A DNA stretch of 64,000 nt, from the NCBI GenBank assembly GCA_012861695.1, contig JAAOOA010000006.1:30414734-30478733 (forward strand), in the 5' to 3' direction. The position numbers and the translations under genes were made by a program. The stretch comes from Trematomus loennbergii. Lineage: Eukaryota > Chordata > Actinopteri > Perciformes > Nototheniidae. Below the pieces are notes generated by a model. It did no database searches. It was not told where the DNA came from and worked only from the letters and a program-made list of their open reading frames with translations. Below are positions 1 through 11,338 of the stretch, piece by piece (the first letter of the stretch is position 1; each line of letters opens with the position of its first letter).

Positions 1-344
1 TAATCAGAGTTTCAAAGGCATTTTGTTAGCTGTAATTTGGTCCTTCAAAGTGTTTATTTGACGGATAGTCTACAGATTTTTATCTTTCACTGTCAACATG
101 TGTATGTTCTCCTTTTTTGTTCTGTTTTATTTTCTATTTTTGGGTGTTCATATTTTATTTTTGTTTATTTTCAACTCTTTTTATATTCACATTATGTGCA
201 GCCTTCTTTTAACATGTTGCTGTGACGAGAAAAACTGGGATCAATAAATCTGATCTTATCTTTTTTGTGTAGCTTGTTTTATTATGAAGCCATTTCTTTC
301 CCAGAATTATTTTCTTTATAATTTAGGTTTGATATCAGAACTAC

Positions 345-490
345 CTTTATGGGGGCAAGTGGTTTGGATACTGCACTGGTCCAATGTGTAACTCTCGATC
401 TTGTTGTAGCTGCAGCTGCCCTTGACGCAGAATGACCACCTGCTACATAGATGTTGTTTCCCACAACAGTCGTGGAGGCGTTCCCTCCAC
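345..490 (-). pseudogene. klhl23: Kelch-repeat exon, klhl23 relic fragment
   Basis: On the minus strand this block is bounded by a plausible acceptor (TTTTCGCAG, exon begins at 490) and a donor (AAAG/GTAGTT, exon ends at 345). Its first part reads as the core of a kelch blade, with the stretch VVGNNIYVAGGH. Its second part, GSCSYNKIESYT, is in another frame; restoring one base in the GGG run near 415 joins them. This matches the KLHL23 blade with the pattern IYVxGGHxGxRGSCTYDK, recalled from family knowledge, not aligned. It lies downstream of the BTB and BACK fragments on the same strand, in the right order for one gene. It could be a live exon with a base-call error, but the other fragments favour a relic. 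Later blades would lie off the left edge. Confidence 0.62.
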
Positions 491-1677
491 CTGCGAAAAC
501 CGACAGGATCATTTTATCAATATTATTCTGGTCAATATAGGAGTACTTTCATATCTTGGGAAAAAATATCAACTCGCTTTTTAAGTTTCTTAGTTTGATA
601 AAAAAAGTTGAAGTCAGTTCCGTATAGGGCTAGAATCAGCAGCCAGTTAGCTTAGCATAACACCTGGAAACATTAGGAACAGATTACCTATGCATGGATT
701 GGCATGGCAAAATTAATTAAAATAAAATGTATGGCAATAGACAGTAGCTTGGCTATTTAAAAATGTTTTGTTTGTGTAGGATAGCCCGTGTGTCCTATTG
801 ACGATTATCTCTGACCGATCAGTGGGCGGCAGTGTTTTGATGCCACATTCAAGTATAAGCCCAGCTCATTTGGAAACTCGACAAGGTGGTACTAGAAAGT
901 TCCAGATACAAGATACTAACCACAACCTGTGTGATTGTTACGTGCCGTGTGTGTCTCTTCCCCTGATTGTCTGTCCCCAGGTGCAGCCTCTCCCAGGTGA
1001 TCCCAGTCCCTCATCAGGACCCCATAAAGGGATGAAGACGCTTTCTTCTCCTCTCTGACTGCCATAAATCAGCAGGTGATCAGGCTGTGTGCCGTGTGTC
1101 TCTGTGTGACACATGTCAATTGTGTTTTGAGGGCATGTGCCCCATTGTAATTGTGCAGGTACCACTGAGTGAGAGGTAGACTAGTGTTAGAAAGTGTGAG
1201 GGGATGTGCGCCATTGATAGTCTTTTGAAAAAAGTAGTCCTTATTTTATATCTTGAATTGGCTGACAACCTTTTTTTATTTTGAAAATATTCAACATCCT
1301 TGGTTTTACAATTGAGTTTCCTCTCTCTTATTTCATATTTTGTTATCCCCCTTATTCCCTGTCTTCCCGTTACCCTATTTATATCCTATAATTGAGGAAC
1401 ATAACGGAAAACTTAAGAGCGCTTGTCAAGTTGAGTCGAGCCCTGTTGTAGCTCATAATTTAACATGAGGTATAGAAGTGACAAGCTATAGCTTTTGGAT
1501 GTTTATGTGCACAACTATTTCTTGGTTGGGAGCAGTGATTTATTGTCTATGTTGTTTTGTAACCTTTAAGACTAGCGGTTAGTTAGAGAGTTAGTTCAGC
1601 CTGTCCTCCTACAAAAAACGACCATATAGGCGATTGTTCAAGCCCTTATTACGACCCAGAGACACGTTTTAAAGTGT

Positions 1678-1733
1678 ATGTTGTTTCTTACACGACCACT
1701 AAGGTGCTCTAGTGGTCGTGTAAGAAACAACAT
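1678..1733. repeat. Perfect 24-bp hairpin, 8-nt loop
   Basis: Arms 1678-1701 and 1710-1733 are exact reverse complements (left arm starts ATGTTGTTTCTTACACG) around the 8-nt loop 1702-1709. It sits inside a repeat at about 1580-1790. An inverted, diverged relative of that repeat lies at about 7560-7770; both contain the words CCTCC and TACGACC in the same spacing. It is best read as the core of a small non-autonomous foldback element. It is not a terminator in a eukaryote. Confidence 0.75.
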
Positions 1734-1970
1734 GCTCCCGTTGATTGCAAACGCTCAAGAGGGTCGTTATTCACAAATAACCCTCTCTGGAAAATCCTAA
1801 ATTGTGGAATAGTTTGGCCATTAAAATACTTTTTGATTCGATTTCTAGCGAGAAGTGTATATTGTACTCTTAGAATCCACGTCCAGTGGATGTGTAGGAT
1901 CTATAGTTTGATAGATATTATGAAGATGATTTGAGGTCTCGCCAGGAGAACGTGAATATGCGGCAGCTTC

Positions 1971-3556
1971 CTATGGGCTCAGACAGTCTCATAATACACA
2001 CATGCACACAGAAGGATTCACACTTGTATTTCATGATCCGCAAAAGGATTCACACTTGTATTTCCGGATCCACACTTGTGTTTCAATGCACACACAAATG
2101 TGTTCCGTTTCATATACATGTAAATAAAATCCAAATACAGAAAAAAGTTTTACATATGTATTTTTGATCCTCACATATTTGTTTTCCGTTTAAAACCGCT
2201 GACCTACAAACACAAACCGCTTTCTGTGCATGGATCGCTGTGCATTCGTGTGTGGGTTTTTTGAGACTCCCCTGACGGTGACCCGATTCGTACTTGTAAT
2301 TTTTTCTATCTATAGCCAATCAGATGTCTCCTCAATTCTAAGCCAATCACATGAGCGCGCCCCCACGAGGGTAGATTTCTTGCGTTCATGACGTAGCGCT
2401 TCATGTACGCATTTTGCGCTGTCCGGAGCTGACAGGTCCATGGAGCCTGCCTGCAGGCGCTAATCTCAGGACACCTCCACTCTCAGTACATTGCCACTTT
2501 CCGAGCAGGAAATGCACGCAAATACAAGCCTTTATATTATTAAGGTACAGTGCCACTTTCCGAACCATTAATGAATGCTTGTGTACACAAAAACGGCAGG
2601 CAAAACCGTTTTAAATGTGTGTTTCCTGTATGGCGAATACAGCTGCTTTATTTATGTCTGTATGAAGTTGTTGTGAGTGTGGAGGGAGCAGCTACAGGTT
2701 AGCTTAGCCTAATCGATCAGTGCACTACGAAGCCAGTGCTAGACAGTGAACTGTCAACGGGGGAGCCCCGCCGGTCATTATCGGCCGATATTCACTCTTA
2801 ATAGTTTGATCGGTGCTCTCTATAAAGGCCGATCAGGAGAGCTGGATCTGATCGATATGGACATAAACGCGAGTGAAGTTTTAGCGAGCTGCATGAGAAA
2901 CTGACGGGCTGTCAGGAGAGAGGGAGGGAGAGAGAGGATCCTTACTCCCGTGTTATTAGCCATATCCGGTCATAGTCCGGTAATTACCTGCTAACGGAAA
3001 CTCTGCTACACAATTCTTCTTATTATTATTATTATTATTGAAACATGACCGGTAAGTTTCAAATTTGTCCGGTAAAATAAATTCTGTCCGCGGAAACCCT
3101 GCTCCGGACAGCGCAAAATGCGTATATGAAGTGTCATGAACGCAAAATCTACCCTCGTGGGGACGCGCTCATGTGATTGGCTTAGAATGAAGGAGACATC
3201 TGATTGGCTATAGATAGAAAAAATTACAAGTACGAATCGGGTGACCGTCAGGGGAGTCTCAAAAAACCCACACACGAATGCACAGCGATCCATGCACAGA
3301 AAGCGGTTTGTGTTTGCAGGTTCAGGGGATTTAAACGGAAAACAAATATGTGAGGATCAAAAATACATATGTAAAACTTTTTTCTGTATTTGGATTTTAT
3401 TTACATGTATATGAAACGGAACACATTTGTGTGTGCATTGAAAAACACAAGTGTGGATCCGGAAATACAAGTGTGAATCCTTTTGCGGATCATGAAATAC
3501 AAGTGTGAATCCTTCTGTGTGCATGTGTGTATTATGAGACTGTTCTGAGCCCATAG
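1971..3556. mobile_element. Foldback DNA transposon with ~457-bp inverted arms
   Basis: The left arm 1971-2429 and right arm 3101-3556 are long, nearly identical reverse complements. Both carry GGATTCACACTTGTATTTC, CATATACATGTAAATAAAAT and GTGCATTCGTGTGTGGG. The 671-bp loop (2430-3100) is unique to this copy and contains a segment around 2760-2960 that resembles hAT-like sequence at about 21450-21560 and 63745-63998. Arms of this length and identity are typical of foldback/Galluhop-like non-autonomous elements. No transposase reading frame is present and I could not define a target duplication. Confidence 0.75.
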
Positions 3557-4269
3557 CTCCCATGTAAAGTTAGGGTCAACCCTCACGGGGTGAAACAGTT
3601 TTTCCGGTCTCTAAGTTTTCATAATAAAACCGGAAGTATTCCCCTCACTGTCAAATTATTTTACAGTGATATCTGCATTGCTCATCCACTAAAAAACATC
3701 AGTTTATCCTTGTTAATTACACAATGTTGATTGGTTTAAATTGTGTACAATGCTTTTTGTGTTTTTAACCTTCGATTCGGAGAAACAAATAGTTTTTTCG
3801 GAGTTTAGACACTACAGTTTCCGAAGACACTACACTACCCAGAATCCCCAGCTATCATTTGGGACTACAACATCCACCTTGCTTTACAAACCCTGTGATT
3901 AGTCCTCAAACTCTGTGATTGGATGTTGGAGTGGCAGTGCGACAAGGTTACGCCGAGCGTCAAACAGCTCTTTGAAATGGAATGTAACCACGGCAGATTA
4001 TCCAAAACTGGAATTGGATGGGTCCAGCCCAGCCCCCCCCCAGAACTACACATGCTGGCTATTGTGTGTTTCGCAACATGTTCTATGGCATCTCTACTGG
4101 GAATTGTAGTTTTATAAGACGTTTTCGTATTTCCCACAATTAGAAGTTGCCAGTATTAAACTATGTACACCCTGGAGGTTTAGGGGATACGAAACACAGT
4201 GGTGTTATCACATTTAAAACATATCATTAATAAATGGGTGAAAATTGCTTGTGTCCATAATGGGCATCA
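3557..4269. other. Intergenic stretch, repeat-like, no gene
   Basis: There is no supported exon here. The part from about 3790 to 4120 has the look of a fish interspersed repeat: ACTACA-type words and two overlapping open frames of 64 codons that resemble no family I know. Confidence 0.4.
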
Positions 4270-4273
4270 TTAA

Positions 4274-5432
4274 CCTGTTAAGCCCGAGAGACCCCGGTAC
4301 CGGGGCACTCCCGCAACATCTTGCAGGAAACAGTGTCTGAGGGCATGTTCATTTAATAAACTATGAATGTTTTATATCCATGTAACGGGAAGAAACTCAT
4401 CTAACTGATCATTTTAATTTATTTTTCAAAATAAAACCCACAATGCTAACGCTGAGCCTCTGAATTAGCAACGAGCGAAAATGCTAACAGATAACTGCAC
4501 CGAAATTCACTCACAAAACCTTATTATTTATCCATTCTGCACATCCAACCCATCATCTGATCGTGAGATGACAGAATCGATGGGTACATACATTATCACT
4601 CTATGATACGAACTTGCGACTTTATAAACAAAAACAGACATCAAAACATGTGGCGCTAGGTAGCTAAAAACGCTAACATGGCTTACCTGTGTCGTAGTCT
4701 GGTCAAAAGTGGTCTTCAATGGCATTAAAACGATAAAAACGCTGCTGAAGTTAATCCATAGGTTAATCTAATGTGTCTGTGTCCCTTTGAAATGATTTCT
4801 GATAATCCATAAGCAATAAAACTGCTTTTCCGTTTCCAGATGTCAGAGCTAGAGTATAGGTTCGCTCTGATGCAAAACTGCATGCGCGAAGCCCCCACCT
4901 TTTTTTTTTAACATGTGTGTGTGTGGGGAAATTCCCCTTCGATTCTATTGGCTCTAACGGTCAGAAAGAGATTTCATTCGTCAAAATCGACAAAGGGGGG
5001 CCAGAGATATGGAAAATCTACCCAAATGACCCCAGAAGTGGGTTTTTTTTGCTAAATCTCTCTAAAAAGGTCAGATTTCACTTGTTTTGCATCAATCTTA
5101 TACAGGGTACTTATTATATGTTGTACTTTGTATTCCTAAAGCTTTTAGTCTACTAACCCATCATCCAAGGGTAGTTTTCACTATAAGTAAAAAAGAATTT
5201 TTGGACGGACACTATAATTTACAGTTTTTTACTATGTTCAATCTGAATTTTCTTTAAAATAAAAAACATCTATATTGATTCTGACTTTTCTACATCCCAA
5301 CTCACAGGTTTATTATTACTTTGAGAACAAAGATTATTAATTTACCCCTTTTAGAAGGAAGATATGGTCATTTGTTCTGGGAATGTCATTTTCGAGCCTG
5401 AGACCTGAAAAGCAGGCTCAGGGCTTAACAGG
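4274..5432. mobile_element. piggyBac-like non-autonomous element, TTAA target
   Basis: The sequence is flanked by TTAA at 4270-4273 and 5433-5436. The ends are inverted repeats: left CCTGTTAAGCCC, right GGGCTTAACAGG, extending to a partly matching GAG/CTC. TTAA duplication with a CCT/CCC start is the hallmark of the piggyBac superfamily. The 1159-bp interior has no recognisable transposase, only short open frames, so it is a MITE-like deletion derivative. Confidence 0.75.
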
Positions 5433-5890
5433 TTAAATCAGACTTTAGTTACACCTGAGTCAAATTCAGGGAAGGTGATTGTACTTTGTCAGACTTAATA
5501 TTTATCTCTGGATACCCGCAACGTTTTTTTCTTATTCAAAAGAAGACCTTAACTTAAAGTATTCTTTAATGTTTAAATAAAGCCTTATTAGTTTGTCTGT
5601 TTTGCACATCCTCCTATTAATATCTTTGGACGTCCTGCACTAAACTGTTTTATTGTAGAAATCACTACATTATCTTCTTGATATTTTCTATTCTATATTT
5701 CTATCATTGACCTTCTACTTTCCCCCTATGAAAGTATGTACTCTTAATATTTTTATAACATAATTTCAACAAAATATAATATAATTTCAACAAAAATCGT
5801 GCGTGTCCCTTTCTATCAGCTGTGCACCGTTATGGTGTAAATATAACCTATCTACCAATTGGATCAAATATAAAAGTCAGCCGAATTAAT

Positions 5891-6694
5891 TAGAGATGTC
5901 CCGATCCGATCACGTGATCGGGGATCGGAGCCGATCACGTGATTTTCAAAGATCGGAATCGGGAGAAAAAAATCGGGGATCGGGAATTTTTTTAATATTT
6001 TTTTATTTTTTTTATAAAATATTTTTATTATTTTATTTAATGTTACAAAACAAAAATGACCATGTTCACGTCTTAAAGCCATCCTGAGGCCTTAGTTTTG
6101 GTATGTGTTGCTTCTTTTGGGCTTGTTTTCATAGACCTGGTTGCTTATTTCTCTCAAATCTGGCAACAGAGTGGGCAGGGCGCAGTGTCTAATAGTAGCA
6201 GTAAGCTAACAAGAGGCTACGTTCAGCTGGTGCCTCGGGAGTCGGGACAGGACTATGTCACTATTGGAAGTATTATAAAATTGAAAGCGAAGGCAGTGTA
6301 ACAGCCAGATGCAATGTTTGCAAGGCGGAGGTTCCGCGTGGTGGAAAGAACAGAGCTACGTTCAACACGACCAATCTAATACGCCACCTGAGAAACAAAC
6401 ACCAACAACAACACGACGAGTACACAGCGGCCACTCGGAACGGCACTGAAACAACCGACACTTTCAGAGACTTTTAAAAGGAAAGAGAAACTGCCCCAGA
6501 ACAGTGAAAAGGCCAAAAAAAACAGCCAAGATAGCTGAATTCATCGCGTTGGATGACCAGCCGTTATCTTACCTTTTTTTTCTCTTAATGCATTGCATAA
6601 AGATCGGATCGGGAAAAATCGGTATCGGCAGATTGTCAAAATCAAATGATCGGAATCGGATCGGGAGCAAAAAAAGCTGATCGGGACATCCCTA
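5891..6694 (+). mobile_element. hAT element with BED-finger remnant
   Basis: An exact 8-bp target duplication GAATTAAT (5883-5890 and 6695-6702) flanks inverted ends TAGAGATGTCCCGATC and, reversed, TAGGGATGTCCCGATC. This is diagnostic of the hAT superfamily. At about 6310-6425 the plus strand reads a BED-type zinc finger: CNVC followed by HLRNKH, giving the C-x2-C and H-x4-H ligands. A later IAEFIALDDQPLS matches the linker typical of ZBED-like hAT transposases. The catalytic core is absent, so it is an 804-bp deletion derivative that retains only the N-terminal coding end. Confidence 0.88.
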
Positions 6695-6702
6695 GAATTA
6701 AT

Positions 6703-7789
6703 GTTGATACTGCAAGGAGACGTATTTTGTGAAAATAAATGTAAGATGTTGTGTAATTGCTGATATATTTATGATTCACGTCACATATTCAGTTTCGGCG
6801 GCACTTCTTCCTGTTTGTCCAGAAGTCTTCTCATCAGGGCTCTATAAAGAGCGAACTACGGCAGATAATATTTAATGCAGCCGAACTGTGTATTACAATG
6901 CCGTTATGTGATGACTTCCAAAGAGAAAAGCAAGAACACTCGGAATAAAGTATTATTATTTTTTTTTTTAAATGTTTTCGGATTTCACATCGCATAAACA
7001 CCATATCCCAATGTGCATTGCGGCTAAACAATCCAATCACCGAGCTGAGGATCTTTCCTACGTCTGTTTCCGGTATTGTTCCTGTAAAAACATTCCCAGT
7101 TAAACATGCAAAAACAAATCGCTAAATAAAAAGATAAAACACTGGCATGTAATTTACGTTAGAATAAATAGAATGGTTTTGAATAATAGATGAGAGTAAA
7201 ATCTACATCACTTTACAGCCCCGCCCACTTTTGGGGAAACCAACGCTGTCATTTGAACGGCGATCAAGCCTGAAGCCACAGAGCTCTTCTTTTACTGTCC
7301 TTTCTTCTTAGAAGAAGTACAGAAAAACATAACTCTGGATTTGTTTTAATGTTTGTGGTGCAATAAACGACACGGCAGCTTTTTGGCATGATACAACTAT
7401 TATTTTCTGCCTGCTCATGAGAGTAACAGCTGGCGAAATTACAGCCTCGCCTACTGATTTTAATTTAACCATATATCGAGCCCGATTGTCGATTTCAAAT
7501 GTGTGCTCTAAAATGATATTTGTTAAATTATTATTATTATAAGCAAGACAATAGATGGCAAAGATATGTAGAAAATAACCGTATTTAAGATACGTTCATA
7601 ACAAACATAACGTGGGAGAAAATATGTTTCTAGAAGATATGTAGAAAATAAACGTATTTGAGATACGTTCATAACAAACGTAACGTAACGCTCCTGTGGG
7701 TCGTATTATGGGTCGGAACAATTGGCCTATTTGGTCGTATTAGTTGGAGGACTTGTTGAGTTAGTTAGCCTTCCTGGAACAAAATGATT
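6703..7789. other. Intergenic, AT-rich, no gene
   Basis: I see no supported gene. At 7560-7700 there is a short tandem arrangement of AAGATATGTAGAAAATAA and GATACGTTCATAACAAAC words, part of the repeat that also contains the hairpin near 1700, in inverse orientation. Confidence 0.45.
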
Positions 7790-8110
7790 TAGAAATCTTT
7801 GACAGACAGACACAGAGAGTGCCCAAAGTGGACCGAAATGCACCAAAGAGACTTAAAAATATCACATTGACATAAAAATAACTTTTAAAAAAGTCAAGAA
7901 AAACCTGCAAAATGACTAAAATTCAAAGAGATGCAAAAATGACTACAAAAAGGTACAAAACAACCACAGACCAAATAAATATAAATAGGCAAAAACATTT
8001 GCAGAGTAACACAAATCAACTACAAAGAGACACAGAACACTTTAAAGAGACATACAAATGAACTGCAAAGAGATGCAAAATACCACAAAGAGACAACAAC
8101 AACAACGAGC
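7790..8110 (-). repeat. Degenerate minisatellite (ACTACAAAGAGACAC-type)
   Basis: The words ACAAAGAGACAC and CAAAATGACTA recur every 20-25 bp with heavy divergence. The same family appears on the opposite strand at 13700-14110 and 48895-49260 (TGTCTCTTTGTAGTCATTTT). This type of dispersed minisatellite is common in teleost genomes and is non-coding. Long open frames read through it are a by-product of its low complexity. Confidence 0.65.
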
Positions 8111-8299
8111 TTAACAACCATAAAGGCCGTTTTGCATGTGTGTGTGCCCAGGAAACAATGTCTCATTACTACCATTGTACATGACTCTTATACAGTATCA
8201 GTAAGATTTTATTAAAAGCAAAGATTAAAATGTCTAGAAGTACTGTTCTGCTTTCACTTTGTCTTAGTTCTAAAGAAAATGAATACAGAGAACTGATCT

Positions 8300-8550
8300 C
8301 TGACCTGCCTAACAGCAGCCTGCAGGCCTCTTTCTCCAGGGTGAGGCATTTGTGGAGCTGGGAGAACGCCAGCATGCCCGGGCAGTTGTCTACATGCAGC
8401 AGACGTGCCAGGAAGGCCCTCGCGGCCCTCTTCAGCTCCAAACTACAGCAGGTCAGCAGCCTTCAGCGGGCTCTCCACCGTCAGCTGGGTCATGGTGAGT
8501 CTGGAGGAGCGGGTGTATTCTACCAAGACAGACAAGACCTCCACTTCCAC
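8300..8550 (-). pseudogene. klhl23: BTB-end/BACK segment, klhl23 relic fragment
   Basis: On the minus strand the fragment first reads LVEYTRSSRLTMTQ and KAADLL, then meets an in-frame TAG at 8445-8443. It resumes two bases out of frame as LELKRAARAFLARLLHVDNC, followed by PGMLAFSQLHKC and LEKEACRLLL. This is the last BTB helices plus the start of the BACK domain: AADLLQF, then FLxRxLDxDNCxGM, HxC and LEKE are KLHL23 features from family knowledge. The upstream side is cut off by the GGAGA array, and nothing of the rest of BACK follows. The stop plus a frame change in a normally continuous exon point to a pseudogene. It lies downstream of phospho2 on the same strand, as klhl23 does in vertebrates. 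Confidence 0.75.
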
Positions 8551-8551
8551 C

Positions 8552-8802
8552 GGAGGAGAGGAGAGGAGAGGAGAGGAGAGGAGAGGAGAGGAGAGGAGAG
8601 GAGAGGAGAGGAGAGAGAGGAGAGGAGAGGAGAGGAGAGGAGAGGAGAGGAGAGGAGAGGAGAGGAGAGGAGAGGAGAGGAGAGGAGGGAGAGGAGAGAA
8701 GGAGAGGAGAGGAGAGGAGAGGAGAGGAGAGGAGAGGAGAGGAGAGGAGAGGAGGAGGAGAGGGAGGAGAGGAGAGGAGAGGAAGGAGAGGAGAGGAGAG
8801 GA
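8552..8802. repeat. (GGAGA)n pentamer microsatellite
   Basis: About 250 bp of tandem GAGGA/GGAGA with a few phase slips (near 8611, 8688, 8751 and 8784). The plus strand is pure purine and may form triplex or intramolecular structures. It abuts the klhl23 BACK fragment, at the place where the rest of the BTB domain should be. Confidence 0.97.
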
Positions 8803-9719
8803 ATCTATACACATTAGCAAACACAAGTTTCATCCTTAAATATTCAGTATTGTTTGATCCTTAAATATTCAGTATTGTTTGATACAAGGACGTTGCTTGA
8901 CTGGGCGTGGTTTAGAAATAAGGTGTACTAATAGATCACCACAGTTGATAATTTACCTTTTATACATTTATTGTAGACTACTGTGTGTGTGTGTGTTTTA
9001 TCTGATCCGGATGGTTACTAATTCCTTTTCTTTATGGCGGTCATTTTTGACCGGGAACCCCATGGGTGTTACAAAGTTGACTAAATCAATGACTTTCAAC
9101 TAACCTAATACATTTATGTGAAATCTGTTGACATAATACATTTAATTATGTTTTAGTTTTTTCAGTTTAAACAGGTAGTGTTCTGAAATGGTATGTTTAA
9201 AAATGGCCAATCAGGCAATATCTTTTTTAATAAATGAACATGGGCATACATTTCCAGAACAGCAATCTGAACACTGAATAAAGCTATAGTTTAAAAAAAT
9301 CTTGATTCACTTTGTTAACAAATAAAAAAAGTTAAACATTTTTCAGTCTCTCTTTTTATCACTCCATAAATCATAACTCTATTTTAATACTGTTTAAAAA
9401 ATGTACCATGTTTTAGGAATAACATGTGATATACATGAGGCTATGAATGATAATAAACCTTCAGAGTACAGATATGAAACTGGGAAGTTTGTGATTATAT
9501 TTTGTCCAAGTTTTCTGCAATGTTAGGTTTAAATGTGCAAGTTAGGCATTAATACTAACTAATGGTGAATTAAGGGGATATCTACAGACAAAATAAGACT
9601 GAAGTAAGATATACACATAAATGGGTTTTGCAAATTATTTATTTCCACTAATATATACAGTCTGTGGCCGCTGAAATGGCTGAAGCTCTCAAAGTTGACC
9701 AGAGTATAAAAATACAATA

Positions 9720-9870
9720 CTTTGACCTGCAGTGTGTCACCATCCACAATGACCCGTCCCTTCCGTACACGTTGTCAGTGAAGTGGCCTTCCAAATAAAA
9801 GTCACTCAGGGCCTCCAGCAGCTTCTTGGTGCCTCACACCCTGGAAATCCTTTACATAAAGATCCTGGGG
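9720..9870 (-). pseudogene. klhl23: BTB-domain start, klhl23 relic fragment
   Basis: The minus strand reads KKLLEALSDFYLEGHFTDN around 9835-9770. This fits the N-terminal BTB segment of KLHL23, where the family has a FYLDGLFTD motif. Just upstream a different frame gives DLYVKD, comparable with the residues preceding that motif. Downstream the frame decays within about 40 bp. About 1.2 kb of AT-rich DNA and the GGAGA array separate it from the BTB-end fragment, which would normally follow within the same exon. A plus-strand frame here (MAEALKVDQSIK..., stop near 9798) resembles nothing I know. Alone the assignment would be weak; order, strand and synteny raise it. Confidence 0.55.
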
Positions 9871-9879
9871 TCTTCTGCG

Positions 9880-11334
9880 TGATGCGGTTGTAGGCTACTT
9901 GTGTATTACCATATTAAACAGTGCCATGTCACATAATTGTCATAGGTTTGATAGTCATTGTCAGATGGATTATGACAAACACATTATACAGCGAGACACT
10001 ACGGGCATAAACACAACTTTTTAATTTGCTGGTCTATTTTTTTGTGTTTGGGCTATTTTGCTTCTATAACATGTGTTATTTTAGACTAGAACAAATCATT
10101 CAAAATACATATTTAGGTGTGTGATTGTGTTTATCTGTATATTTCTCCAAAAAGTTTTTAATTAGAAAAATGACTTAATTCCATATTTACACATAACACA
10201 AAACTTGACATGGGAATATATATTTTTAAAATATTACCATACTCCCCCATATTGTTTTGCAAATGGAATTTTACAATATGTGTCTTTTAAAATGATTTTG
10301 TTCTCACTATGAGACAGAAATCCTGCGTATGGAAAAATAAACAAGAAATATGTAATGTATCAGAAAAGAGGGATGTAAAATATTTTGGCGCCCCAAGGTC
10401 TTTTACCCCATTCTTCAGTTTGGTGTGCAAATGAGACAGTTGCCCACAGAAATCAAAGAGTACTCCTTTAAATATTTATCAACACTTCATGCATTATAAA
10501 TAGTGTTATGGTGTTATACATGCATCATCTGGGCTGTTAAATGATGGTGCTGAGTTTGTACTATAGATCTGGTTTACCTTGTTCAGCTTTTGCTAATAAT
10601 ACAGATACATAGGAAACACAGAAGCATTCATATTATTATAGGTAAGCCCAGTGACACAAAATTACAATAATGCCTTATGTATTATTAATTTGAAAGTCTT
10701 TAGATTTTGATAACCTATTTCCCCTTGAGAATTAACTTTAAAGTATGTGGTAAGATGAGAACAAGTTTGAATTTAAACAACATGTGATTTAAGAAAACAT
10801 TGCTGCAACAGAATATTTCTGTTATATCCTTTATCTTCTGGACTGATCGACAATGTTTCAATCAACGATGTTTCATCTACAAAGTTTCCTATGATGGTTT
10901 TCAGACTTGTTTTCAGTTTGACTTTGATGTTGGTTGTGGCAATCTCAAAGACTTTTATTTATATACATGTCTGTTAAATTACTATCTTTCGCAAACAGCA
11001 GTTTTTGTCTGTAAAATTCAGTAAATCACAATTTCGACCAAACTATCCAAAACCAAAGATAATAGCTTACATTGATAGAATGCGACCAAGTGAATATTCA
11101 AATCTAAAAGCAATGAATGTTAAAACAAATTTAATAAATAATGACAATCACTGAAAATGCTTGCCGATTAATCCTCAACTGATCAGCTAATCGATAAAAC
11201 TCTAATTGTTGCAACTCGATACTCATACACTCAATCATATTAAGTCAAATGCATTGTATAAGGAGAATTATATCAACTGCTATAAGTATTACAAATAATT
11301 TGTAAGGGCTGCTTACCAACTGAACCCAAAATAC
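9880..11334. other. AT-rich intergenic DNA, no gene seen
   Basis: No exon, repeat boundary or RNA gene can be supported. The open frames are short and AT-driven. Confidence 0.5.
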
Positions 11335-11338
11335 TTAA

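Noticed and set aside
243..248. Plus-strand AATAAA that could end a gene lying off the left edge
   Set aside because: A hexamer alone in AT-rich DNA is not evidence, and no coding exon precedes it.
4861..5160. 79-codon plus-strand open frame
   Set aside because: It lies wholly inside the piggyBac-like element and has no transposase motifs.
8405..8839. Open frames of 126-195 codons over the GGAGA array on both strands
   Set aside because: The array has no stop in several frames by composition alone. Only the short klhl23-like part at 8300-8550 has family signal.
9670..9798. Plus-strand frame MAEALKVDQSIK... ending at 9798 after an acceptor-like ATATATACAG
   Set aside because: It resembles no known family, while the opposite strand carries the KLHL23-like FYLEGHFTD motif in a syntenic position.
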